Assembly: GCA_005884305.1 (NCBI GenBank)
Contig: VAYL01000029.1
Location: 1 to 6,219, forward strand
Direction: 5' to 3'
Length of the DNA stretch: 6,219 nt
Source: Actinomycetota bacterium
GTDB taxonomy: Bacteria; Actinomycetota; Thermoleophilia; Solirubrobacterales; 70-9
The position numbers and the translations under genes were made by a program. Shown here one piece after another: positions 1 through 5,101 of this stretch; position 1 is the stretch's first letter; every line of letters starts with the position of its first letter. The notes beneath the pieces are model-generated. The model saw only the letters and a list, made by a program, of their open reading frames with translations, made no database searches and was not told where the DNA came from.

Positions 1-2
1 AG

Positions 3-251
3 AAGGCCCGGGCGCGGGATCCGGAGCGGATCGTGCTGCGGGTGAACGCGGCCGAGTTCGGGCCGCAGCTCCTCGAGGACCTGAAGTCCGTGTTCAGCGC
101 GTTCCCCGGCAAGTGCGAGGTGCAGCTCGAGATGCGCACTCGCGAGGGGACCCGCCGCCTGCGGTTCGGCAGCGACTACTCCGTCGTGCCGTCGCCCGCG
201 CTCCGCGCGGAGCTCGACCAGCTCCTCGGCCCGCGAGCGCTGGCCGCCTAG
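3..251 (+). CDS. dnaE: DNA polymerase III alpha subunit, C-terminal fragment (partial, cut by left edge)
   Basis: This is the end of the catalytic subunit of the replicative polymerase. The reading frame is open from base 3 to a TAG at 249-251 and gives about 82 residues with no start, so the gene begins outside the window. The visible part matches the C-terminal beta-rich domain of bacterial DnaE: an LRVNA strand, a helix with LLEDLKSVF, a short 'FPG' turn, then strands with EVQLEM and RRLRFG, and a closing helix with SPALRAELDQLLG. That order is typical of the last ~80 residues of actinobacterial DnaE1, which follow the OB fold and contribute to contacts with the rest of the holoenzyme. The GTG at 33 is an internal valine codon, not a start. 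No frameshift or odd codon use is seen. DnaE1 versus an error-prone DnaE2 cannot be settled from this fragment, but DnaE1 is more likely. Confidence 0.85.
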   Translation, partial: KARARDPERIVLRVNAAEFGPQLLEDLKSVFSAFPGKCEVQLEMRTREGTRRLRFGSDYSVVPSPALRAELDQLLGPRALAA

Positions 252-276
252 CCAGATCGCACGTACGCCTCAGGTC

Positions 277-282
277 TAGACT
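277..282 (+). promoter_or_regulatory. -10 element of a likely leaderless promoter
   Basis: TAGACT matches the actinobacterial -10 pattern TANNNT and ends 6 bases before the ATG at 289. That spacing places the transcription start at or next to the A of the start codon. There is no Shine-Dalgarno sequence in the 37-bp gap after dnaE, which agrees with a leaderless mRNA. No convincing -35 hexamer is visible. The assignment rests on position and motif only. Confidence 0.55.
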
Positions 283-288
283 GCGCCC

Positions 289-672
289 ATGCCAGTAACG
301 CAACCGTCCGAGCAGCGCACGGCGTCCGGCGAGTGCCGGCAGTGCCGCACCTTCTGCGACCGGATGGTGGAGCCCCGCGGATGTCTCGAGCTCCGGTGCC
401 GCTACCTCTACAGCTACTTCGATCCGCTCAGCGGTGCCCGCTACATGGGATGCATGCGCAAGGTCTTCCGCGCGGAGATCGACGTCAGCCACTTCGAGGC
501 CGCGGAGCGCAGCGGCGGCTACGGCGGCATCAAGATGACCGGCGATCCGCTCCCGCAGTGCCAGTACCGGGTCGAGCCGGCGTACGAGGGCGGCGGGCCG
601 CAGCACGAGTGCGTGAACCCGGGATTCTTCGACGCGGACAGCGCGTTTGATCTCCGCGACGCGATCGCGTAG
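289..672 (+). CDS. Small eight-cysteine protein, probable metal binder, function unknown
   Basis: I do not recognise this 127-residue protein. It has no signal peptide and no membrane segment, so it should be cytoplasmic. It carries eight cysteines at about residues 16, 19, 23, 32, 37, 55, 91 and 108. The first three form CxxCxxxC and the next pair CxxxxC, a spacing that suggests a zinc site or an Fe-S cluster. Two aromatic patches follow (YLYSYFDP near 39-46; YGGIKMTGDPLPQCQY near 78-93), and the C-terminus is acidic. The ATG at 289 is chosen because it sits 6 bases after a -10 element; no other start precedes the cysteine motif. It follows dnaE by 37 bp but seems to have its own promoter. 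It converges with nfo, and its TAG stop lies in a heptamer repeat. An Fe-S protein, a zinc-ribbon regulator or a redox protein are all possible. The open frame, protein-like composition and good start support a real gene; the function is open. Confidence 0.75.
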   Translation: MPVTQPSEQRTASGECRQCRTFCDRMVEPRGCLELRCRYLYSYFDPLSGARYMGCMRKVFRAEIDVSHFEAAERSGGYGGIKMTGDPLPQCQYRVEPAYEGGGPQHECVNPGFFDADSAFDLRDAIA

Positions 673-699
673 CAAGTAGTAGGCAGTACGCAGTAGGCA
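669..699 (+). repeat. Tandem heptamer repeat, GTAGGCA type, forward units
   Basis: Units of seven bases run through this stretch: GTAGCAA at 669, a partial GTA at 676, GTAGGCA at 679, GTACGCA at 686 and GTAGGCA at 693. The TAG stop codon of the upstream gene (670-672) is part of the first unit. Matching units GTAAGCA/GTAAGCG occur on the opposite strand at 715-721 and 750-763. Composition and regularity set the stretch apart from the surrounding coding DNA. It resembles short tandem heptamer repeats known from other bacterial genomes, but no link is shown. Confidence 0.6.
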
Positions 700-713
700 G
701 GTTCGGAGCATGC

Positions 714-764
714 CTGCTTACCGCGAGGCGGGGCGAAGCCCCGCCCGACTGCTTACCGCTTACC
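714..764 (-). repeat. Heptamer repeat units in reverse orientation (GTAAGCA/G) with an 11-bp direct repeat
   Basis: On the minus strand GTAAGCG (757-763) and GTAAGCA (750-756) lie in tandem and a further GTAAGCA lies at 715-721. As a result the 11-mer CTGCTTACCGC is present twice on the plus strand, at 714-724 and 749-759, on either side of the hairpin at 727-745. These units differ by one base from the GTAGGCA units at 669-699 and point the other way. The repeat supplies the last codons of nfo: GGT AAG CGG TAA reads Gly-Lys-Arg-stop. Confidence 0.6.
727..745. terminator. GC-rich hairpin between convergent genes, likely bidirectional terminator
   Basis: GGCGGGGC (727-734) and GCCCCGCC (738-745) form a perfect 8-bp stem with a 3-base loop (GAA on plus, TTC on minus). 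It lies between the ends of two convergent genes, where a shared terminator is expected. No T-tract follows on either strand, so it would be a U-less hairpin of the kind often proposed in high-GC actinobacteria. It sits in the middle of the inverted heptamer repeats and might instead be part of that element. Confidence 0.6.
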
Positions 765-1619
765 CCTTTGCTTCAAGCCCTCACGGCGTAGGCGCTTCGC
801 GGTGCGCACCTCCTTGCGGTCCGGGCCACGCCCGTCCGACCCCGCGGTCTCGATGAGCGCCGGCAGGTCCTCGAAGCGCGGGTCCGACAGGAATACCCGC
901 AGGCCCTTGCGGCCGAGCTCGCCCTCGCCCAGGTTCGCGTGGTGGTCCCGGTTGGCGCCGAAGGGGACCTTCGAGTCGTTCACGTGCACGCAGACGAGGC
1001 GCTCGGCGCCCACCTTCGCGTCGTGCTCCTCCATCACCAGGGCGAGCGCCTGGGGCGTCGAGATGTCGAAACCGGCCGCGAACAGGTGACAGCAGTCGAT
1101 GCAGGTCCCGAGCCGCTTGCCGCCGCCCGCGGCGTCGATCAGCTCAGCGAGCTCGTCGAAGTTCTTGCCCAGCGGCCCGTTGGTCCCCGCGGTGTTCTCG
1201 AGCAGGATCGGGCACCCCTGGGAGCTCTCGAGCGCCTCGTGGATCACCTTCCCCGCCCGCTTGACGGACGGCGCGTACGGCTCGCCCTTTCGCGCGCCGG
1301 CGTGGAGCACGACGCCCGCGGTGCCGATCCCGTCGCCCACGCGTAGGGCCTGCTTCAGCGACGCGAGCGACTTACGGCGGATCTCGCGTTCCTTGCTCGC
1401 CGCGTTGATCAGATAGACGGCGTGGATCACCACGGACTCGATCGGCGAGCCATCCATCGCCTCGCGGAACGCGTCGAAGTCCTCGTCGCTGTAGGCGGTC
1501 GGCCGCCACATCCTTGGGCTCTGGTGGAAGATCTGGATGGCGTCGCAGTCGCGCTCGATCCCCCGCTCGATCGTGTTGGGGAGCCCGCCCCCTGTGGAAA
1601 CATGCGCGCCGATCAGCAT
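753..1619 (-). CDS. nfo: Endonuclease IV (AP endonuclease, Nfo family)
   Basis: The 288-residue product cuts DNA 5' to abasic sites and removes blocked 3' ends in base excision repair in the cytoplasm. Length and start (MLIGAHVS) match the family; E. coli Nfo has 285 residues. The TIM-barrel metal ligands are all visible and align in order with the tri-zinc site: His66 (HAVYLIN), His106, Glu141 (LLENTAG), Asp175 and His178 (CIDCCH), His212 (VHVNDSK), Asp225 and His227 (DHHANLGEG) and Glu257 (IETAG). The protein ends in a Lys/Arg-rich tail (about 268-288), whose last three codons and stop come from an intergenic heptamer repeat. It converges with the eight-cysteine gene and diverges from gltX, with which its start codon overlaps by two bases. 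There is no Shine-Dalgarno sequence, and a TAGTCT element 11 bases upstream suggests a very short leader. The identification is firm; catalysis is inferred from the conserved residues. Confidence 0.95.
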   Translation of the reverse strand: MLIGAHVSTGGGLPNTIERGIERDCDAIQIFHQSPRMWRPTAYSDEDFDAFREAMDGSPIESVVIHAVYLINAASKEREIRRKSLASLKQALRVGDGIGTAGVVLHAGARKGEPYAPSVKRAGKVIHEALESSQGCPILLENTAGTNGPLGKNFDELAELIDAAGGGKRLGTCIDCCHLFAAGFDISTPQALALVMEEHDAKVGAERLVCVHVNDSKVPFGANRDHHANLGEGELGRKGLRVFLSDPRFEDLPALIETAGSDGRGPDRKEVRTAKRLRREGLKQRGKR

Positions 1620-3024
1620 GGAGAGCTCGCAGACTAGTCACGCACCGCGGTATCGCTTCGCCCCGTCGCCGACGGGCGCCCTCCACATCGGGGGCGCGCG
1701 CACGGCGCTCTACAACTGGCTGCTGGCGCGCGGCTCCGGCGGGACCTTCGTGCTGCGGATCGAGGACACCGATCGCGAGCGCTCGACGCCCGAGAACGTC
1801 GAGCAGATCCTCGATGCCCTGCGCTACCTGGAGCTCGACTGGGACGAGGGGCCGCTCAGCCAGTACGAGCGACGTGAGCGCCACCGCGAGGCGATCGCGC
1901 GGATGGTCGAGACGGGCGACGCCTACTACGACCCCGCGACATCCGCCGACGTGCGCGAGTGGAAGAAGGCCCACGGCGGCGCGGGGTACCGTGGCGAGGC
2001 GCGAAAGGAGCCGGTCGGGGCGGTCCGCCTGCGCGTCCCGGACGAGGGCGAGACCGTCGTCGACGACGCGATCCGCGGCGAGGTGCGCTTCGAGAACCGC
2101 ACTCAGGACGACTTTGTCATCGCCCGCGGCGACGGGACCCCGCTGTACAACCTCGCCGTCGCGGTCGACGACGCCGACATGGGGATCACCGACGTGGTCC
2201 GGGGCGACGACCACCTTTCGAACACGCCGAAGCAGCTCCTGGTCCTGAAGGCGCTGGGGACCGAGCCGCCGAGGTACACCCACCTGCCGCTGCTTCACTC
2301 GCCGGGCGGTGGCAAGCTCTCCAAGCGCGAGGCGGCGGCCTCGGTGCAGGAGCTGCGCGACGAGGGCTATCTGCCCGCCGCCGTCCGCAACTACCTCGCG
2401 CTGCTGGGGTGGGGGACCGAGGACGACACGACGCTCATCTCGACGGAGGAGCTGATCGAGCGGTTCTCGATTGAACGCGTTGGGCGTTCCCCGGCGGTCT
2501 TCGATGCGCGCAAGCTCCGCTGGATGAACGGTCGCTACATGCGCGAGCTGCCGCTGGACGAGTACGAGCGCCGCCTCGCCGAGCACCTGCGGGGGCGATC
2601 GGAGCCCGACGCGGCGGTATTCGAGGCGGCCGCACCCCAGCTTCGCCGCACGGCGTGCGAGATCGTGCGCGACAAGGCCCAGACGCTCGATGAGGCCTGG
2701 CCGCTGATCCGCTTCCTGTTTGCCAAGCCGGTCGACGACCCGGCAGCCTGGGACCGCGTGATGAAGCCCGACGTCCGCGAGCTGTTGGCGCAGGCCCTCG
2801 ATGCGCTGCGGAGGACCGACGGGTTCTCGCCCGAGTCCGTCGAGGCGGCGCTCAGCCCGATTCCCGAGCGCAGCGGCAAGGAGCCGAAGGACGTCTACCA
2901 GCCGATTCGCGTCGCGATCACCGGCACGACGGTCTCACCGGGGATCTTCGATTCCCTGGCGGCGCTCGGCCGCGAGGAGTCGGTGCGACGGATCGAGGCG
3001 GCACTGAGCAGGCTCGACGCCTGA
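1618..3024 (+). CDS. gltX: Glutamyl-tRNA synthetase, class I
   Basis: The enzyme charges tRNA(Glu) with glutamate in the cytoplasm. From the ATG at 1618 it has 468 residues, near the family norm. Class I signatures are present: FAPSPTG with HIGG at 23-26, RIEDTD at 47-52, the VRGDDHLSNT block, and the KMSKS-type loop KLSKR at 233-237. The C-terminal anticodon-binding part ends with the usual PLRVA-like segment (here YQPIRVAITG) and a helix before the stop. The insertion region after YYDP (about residues 103-125) lacks the cysteines that bind zinc in E. coli GltX, so this is a zinc-free form. The only cysteine lies late in the protein. ATG 1618 is preferred because FAPSPTG usually starts within ~15 residues of the N-terminus; GTG 1594 would add eight residues and overlap nfo further. 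No Shine-Dalgarno sequence or clear -10 was found. Whether it also mischarges tRNA(Gln) cannot be told here. Confidence 0.95.
   Translation: MESSQTSHAPRYRFAPSPTGALHIGGARTALYNWLLARGSGGTFVLRIEDTDRERSTPENVEQILDALRYLELDWDEGPLSQYERRERHREAIARMVETGDAYYDPATSADVREWKKAHGGAGYRGEARKEPVGAVRLRVPDEGETVVDDAIRGEVRFENRTQDDFVIARGDGTPLYNLAVAVDDADMGITDVVRGDDHLSNTPKQLLVLKALGTEPPRYTHLPLLHSPGGGKLSKREAAASVQELRDEGYLPAAVRNYLALLGWGTEDDTTLISTEELIERFSIERVGRSPAVFDARKLRWMNGRYMRELPLDEYERRLAEHLRGRSEPDAAVFEAAAPQLRRTACEIVRDKAQTLDEAWPLIRFLFAKPVDDPAAWDRVMKPDVRELLAQALDALRRTDGFSPESVEAALSPIPERSGKEPKDVYQPIRVAITGTTVSPGIFDSLAALGREESVRRIEAALSRLDA
1631..1636 (-). promoter_or_regulatory. Candidate -10 element for nfo inside the gltX start region
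   Basis: Read on the minus strand this is TAGTCT, a TANNNT match ending 11 bases before the nfo ATG, which would give a leader of about 4-5 bases. It lies within codons 5-7 of gltX, as it must because the two start codons overlap. It is part of the palindrome GACTAGTC (1632-1639). No clear -35 is seen. Confidence 0.35.
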
Positions 3025-3054
3025 GGCAAGCGCGCCTGGGGGCTGGGACCCATG

Positions 3055-3085
3055 GCGAATGGGGTGAGAACCCTCGCCCAATCGC
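3055..3085 (+). terminator. Hairpin after gltX, possible terminator
   Basis: GCGAATGGG (3055-3063) pairs with CCCAATCGC (3077-3085) except for one A-A mismatch, giving a 9-position stem around a 13-base loop. An alternative smaller hairpin, GGGT-GAGA-ACCC (3062-3073), has a GNRA-type loop and competes for the same bases. The structure lies 30 bp after the gltX stop and ends one base before the TAAA of the next promoter. It lacks a T-tract. It may end gltX transcription or act as an upstream element of the following promoter; the sequence does not decide. Confidence 0.4.
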
Positions 3086-3112
3086 TAAACCCGGACGCTG
3101 AATTGCCGATGA
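3086..3112 (+). promoter_or_regulatory. Sigma-28 (FliA/SigD/WhiG)-type promoter
   Basis: TAAA at 3086-3089 and GCCGATGA at 3105-3112 are separated by 15 bases. The known consensus for the flagellar/developmental sigma factor family is TAAA-N15/16-GCCGATAA, so the -35 core matches fully and the -10 matches in seven of eight positions. Transcription would start near 3117-3119, at the ATG of the HDOD-LuxR gene or just before its ATG at 3129. In a genome this GC-rich, TAAA followed by GCCGAT at exactly this distance and at this place is unlikely to be chance. The claim is motif-based only. Confidence 0.6.
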
Positions 3113-3116
3113 AGGG

Positions 3117-4253
3117 ATGCGGGTACTGATGCCCATGACGAGCACTGCCACCAAGGAGAGGGGCTCCCGGTCGCGTGACCGGACGCCATCGTCGGCTGCG
3201 CCGGCGAAGGCCAAGCCGGCCGCGCGCACGCGTGAGCGGGCGAGCGGCCAGGGCGGCAAGCGGCTCGCGGCTGCGTTCGACACCGTGTCGGCGACTCCGG
3301 CTCTTGCGGAGGCCCGCCAGCGCCTTCTGCGCGCGAGCGAGGCCTCGGCGCCGTCCGGAGACGAGGTCGCCGCGGCGATCGAGTCCGATGCGGCCCTCGC
3401 GATTCAGGTCATGCGCGCCGCGAACAACGGCGGCGGCCCCCATGGCCGCACGCGCGGCGTTCGCCAAGCGGTCGACATACTGACCGTCTCGCGGATCCGC
3501 GAGATCGTCGACGGCGTCAACACCTACGACCCCTTCGAGCACCCGAACGCTCAGGCCGACCGCCATGAGCGCTTCCGCCGCCACGCGGTCGCGACCCGGC
3601 ACGCCGCCGAGCGCATCGCGGATCTGGCGCGGCTGGCCGAGCGCGACGAGCTCGCGGTCGCGGCGCTTCTGCACGACGTCGGAAAGCTTGTGCTGACCGA
3701 GCTACACGGGCCGTTCGAGGAGACCACCGACGAGCGGGCGACCCCCGACGAACGGATCCGGCGCGAGCGCCGGGAGCTCGGCATCGACCACGCTCTGGTC
3801 GGCGCCGTCCTGGTTCGGCGGTGGGCCCTCGCGCCCAGCGTGGCGGCCACGATCGAGCGCCACCACTCGCCCAAGGCGACTGGGCATGCCGCGGCGATCC
3901 GGCTGGCGGACCTCGTCGTCCACTACGCGAGCGGGGATCCCGTGCCGCCCGAGTCGATCGTGGCCGCGGCGGAACAGCTCGGCCTCGAGCGCGACGCGAT
4001 CGCGCCGCTCCTCTACGAGTTTCCGCACTCGGGCGCCGCGCTCAAGCGCAACACCGACCCGTGCCCGCTGTCGGACCGCGAGGTCGACGCCCTCCGGGGC
4101 TTGGCCGAGGGCAAGGTCTACAAGCAGATCGCGTCCGAGCTCTCGCTCTCGGTCAGCACCATCCGGACCCACCTGCACAACGTCTACCGCAAGATCGGCG
4201 CGGTGGACCGGGCGCAGGCCGTGCTGATCGCCCACGAGCACGGCTGGATCTAG
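3117..4253 (+). CDS. HDOD/HD-domain protein fused to a C-terminal LuxR-type HTH (putative transcription regulator)
   Basis: The 378-residue product has three parts. Residues 1 to ~48 are basic, Ala/Ser-rich and probably disordered. Residues ~50-305 look like an HDOD domain, with a degenerate first half (LAIQVMRAANN, VRQAVDILT) and an HD core. Unlike many HDOD proteins, it keeps HD-superfamily metal ligands: His156, His186-Asp187 (HDVGK), His225, His249/His250 (ERHHSP) and Asp265. Residues ~316-378 are a GerE/LuxR HTH: LSDREVDAL, YKQIASELSLSVSTIRTHLHNVYRKIG. There is no receiver domain or membrane segment, so it should be a cytoplasmic DNA-binding protein whose HD part senses or hydrolyses a ligand; which ligand is unknown. 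A sigma-28-like promoter precedes it, suggesting a motility or developmental regulon. ATG 3117 has GAAGGG just upstream; ATG 3129 or 3135 could be the start if transcription begins near 3118. It converges with a NarL-type regulator. Confidence 0.85.
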   Translation: MRVLMPMTSTATKERGSRSRDRTPSSAAPAKAKPAARTRERASGQGGKRLAAAFDTVSATPALAEARQRLLRASEASAPSGDEVAAAIESDAALAIQVMRAANNGGGPHGRTRGVRQAVDILTVSRIREIVDGVNTYDPFEHPNAQADRHERFRRHAVATRHAAERIADLARLAERDELAVAALLHDVGKLVLTELHGPFEETTDERATPDERIRRERRELGIDHALVGAVLVRRWALAPSVAATIERHHSPKATGHAAAIRLADLVVHYASGDPVPPESIVAAAEQLGLERDAIAPLLYEFPHSGAALKRNTDPCPLSDREVDALRGLAEGKVYKQIASELSLSVSTIRTHLHNVYRKIGAVDRAQAVLIAHEHGWI

Positions 4254-4264
4254 CAACCGCTGAC

Positions 4265-4279
4265 GGCGGCTTCGCCGCC
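4265..4279. terminator. Hairpin between convergent regulator genes, likely bidirectional terminator
   Basis: GGCGGC (4265-4270) and GCCGCC (4274-4279) form a 6-bp stem with a TTC loop, 11 bases after the HDOD-LuxR stop and 9 bases from the end of the response regulator gene on the other strand. No T-tract follows. It has the same triloop design as the hairpin at 727-745, also between convergent genes. Confidence 0.55.
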
Positions 4280-4288
4280 CTACATCAC

Positions 4289-4939
4289 TTACTCGATCAG
4301 CGACGTTCGGAGGGCGAGCGCCACCGCGTGCGCGCGGTCGCGGGCGCGCAGGCGGGCGAGGGTCGCCTTGGTGTGCGTTCGGACGGTCTCAGCGCTCAGG
4401 CCCAGGCGCCTTGCGACCTGTGCGGTGGAGTGACCGTCGGCGTAGAGCTGGAGGATCTGGCGCTGACGCCGTGTGAGCACTGGCCGCCCGCGCGACCCCG
4501 TGGTGGCCGGGTCGACGAAACGCTCCGACTCGGCCGCGGCGTCGACGGCGTCGCTGAGCGACTCCAGCGGAGAGCTCTTGACCACGTAGGCGGTCGCGCC
4601 GGCTTTGATCGCCTCCGTCGCGGCGTGAGGCTCACGATGGGCGCCGTGGGCAACGATCCCGAGGCTGGGCTGCGCCTTGCGGAGCGCGCGGATGGCGGCC
4701 GTACCGATCAGGTCGTCCTCGGTGACGGGGCCGTTCGACCGGCAGAGGTCGACGATCACGACATCGAAGTCACCGACCGACATCAGGAGCTCCAGTCCTG
4801 AGGAGCCGGTCTCGGCCTCCTCCACCTCGTAGCGATTTGCGAGGGCCTCGCGCACGCCGAGCCGAACGGTGGGTTGCGGATCTATTACAAGGCAGCGCCG
4901 GTCGTCGTTCACGTTCCTCACTCCAACCGCGCTCGGCAT
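4289..4939 (-). CDS. NarL/LuxR-family response regulator with atypical receiver domain
   Basis: The 216-residue product has a receiver domain (~14-135) and a C-terminal LuxR-type HTH (~153-213: [32 protein letters not shown]). It should bind DNA as a dimer after phosphorylation. The acceptor Asp64 (VIVDL) and conserved Lys121 (YVVKSS) are present. By eye-alignment the usual second acidic residue after Asp20 is Pro21, and the switch Thr/Ser position is Gly99 (VAHGAH). The phosphorylation pocket is thus partly degenerate, so the protein may signal weakly or without phosphorylation. No sensor kinase gene is next to it, so it is an orphan here. ATG 4939 is the first start; GTG codons at residues 7 and 10 are possible alternatives, because the receiver strand starts only at about residue 15. 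It converges with the HDOD-LuxR gene and diverges from the Rrf2 gene. Confidence 0.88.
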   Translation of the reverse strand: MPSAVGVRNVNDDRRCLVIDPQPTVRLGVREALANRYEVEEAETGSSGLELLMSVGDFDVVIVDLCRSNGPVTEDDLIGTAAIRALRKAQPSLGIVAHGAHREPHAATEAIKAGATAYVVKSSPLESLSDAVDAAAESERFVDPATTGSRGRPVLTRRQRQILQLYADGHSTAQVARRLGLSAETVRTHTKATLARLRARDRAHAVALALRTSLIE

Positions 4940-4996
4940 CGAGGCAAACGAGCATCCAGCGCGAATCGCTCGATCCCAGGCAACGGCCCCGGGGGC

Positions 4997-5002
4997 ATCC
5001 TA
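4997..5002 (-). promoter_or_regulatory. Candidate -10 element for the response regulator gene
   Basis: On the minus strand this reads TAGGAT, a good TANNNT match in an otherwise very GC-rich region. It would give a leader of about 50 bases to the ATG at 4939. No recognisable -35 is found at the expected distance, so support is weak. Confidence 0.3.
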
Positions 5003-5004
5003 AC

Positions 5005-5038
5005 GGCGCCGGCCGGGGGGCGCCAGCGACTCCCCCGG
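5005..5038. repeat. GC-rich inverted repeats in the divergent regulator region
   Basis: Two mutually exclusive stems can form. GGCGCC at 5005-5010 can pair with GGCGCC at 5019-5024, and CCGGGGG at 5013-5019 pairs perfectly over 7 bp with CCCCCGG at 5032-5038. They lie in the 147-bp gap between the response regulator and Rrf2 genes. This could be an operator, an mRNA structure in a leader, or simply a product of high GC; I cannot choose. The rest of the gap holds only the two candidate promoters. Confidence 0.25.
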
Positions 5039-5074
5039 AAAGAGCGAGTGTTTCGTTTTGGCCGCCGTGTCCGA

Positions 5075-5080
5075 TACAAC
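5075..5080 (+). promoter_or_regulatory. Candidate -10 element of leaderless promoter for the Rrf2 gene
   Basis: TACAAC ends 6 bases before the GTG at 5087, the same spacing as the -10 before the gene at 289, which puts transcription start at the start codon. The last base deviates from TANNNT. A T-rich patch at 5051-5059 (TTTCGTTTT) lies about where a -35 would be, 18 bases upstream. No Shine-Dalgarno sequence is present. Confidence 0.4.
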
Positions 5081-5085
5081 AACCG

Positions 5086-5101
5086 AGTGATCTCGGTCAC
5101 T
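5086..5101 (+). promoter_or_regulatory. Palindrome over the Rrf2 start codon, possible autoregulatory operator
   Basis: AGTGATC-TC-GGTCACT has 7-base arms that match as AGTGA/TCACT plus an inner C/G pair, with one T-G mismatch. It covers the GTG start codon and the likely transcription start. Rrf2 repressors bind dyad sites and often control their own genes, so a site here would block transcription. The bases also encode the first residues, so chance cannot be excluded. Confidence 0.3.

Noticed and set aside
669..764. CRISPR array or insertion sequence
   Set aside because: Repeats are only seven bases long, tandem without unique spacers, and there is no transposase or target duplication.
1537..1617. 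Upstream extension of gltX to an ATG at 1537
   Set aside because: The 27 extra residues lie inside nfo, are unlike any GltX N-terminus, and are not needed to reach the FAPSPTG motif.
1635..1640. TAGTCA as a plus-strand -10 for gltX
   Set aside because: It lies downstream of the only plausible gltX start, and no ATG or GTG follows at a suitable distance in frame.
1372..2586. A 404-codon open frame on the minus strand
   Set aside because: It lies opposite gltX and nfo, has the Arg/Ala/Leu-rich composition of high-GC antisense frames, and shows no domain. The overlapping genes are firmly identified.
3025..3116. A tRNA or known riboswitch between gltX and the HDOD gene
   Set aside because: No cloverleaf, TPsiC-like arm or recognised riboswitch core was found; the gap is explained by a hairpin and a promoter.
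2895..3674. A 259-codon open frame on the minus strand
   Set aside because: It is antisense to the end of gltX and the start of the HDOD-LuxR gene, with no recognisable motif; a high-GC shadow.
4874..5086. Upstream extension of the Rrf2 gene to an ATG at 4874
   Set aside because: Rrf2 proteins begin at the signature helix. The extension overlaps the response regulator start and has no family similarity.
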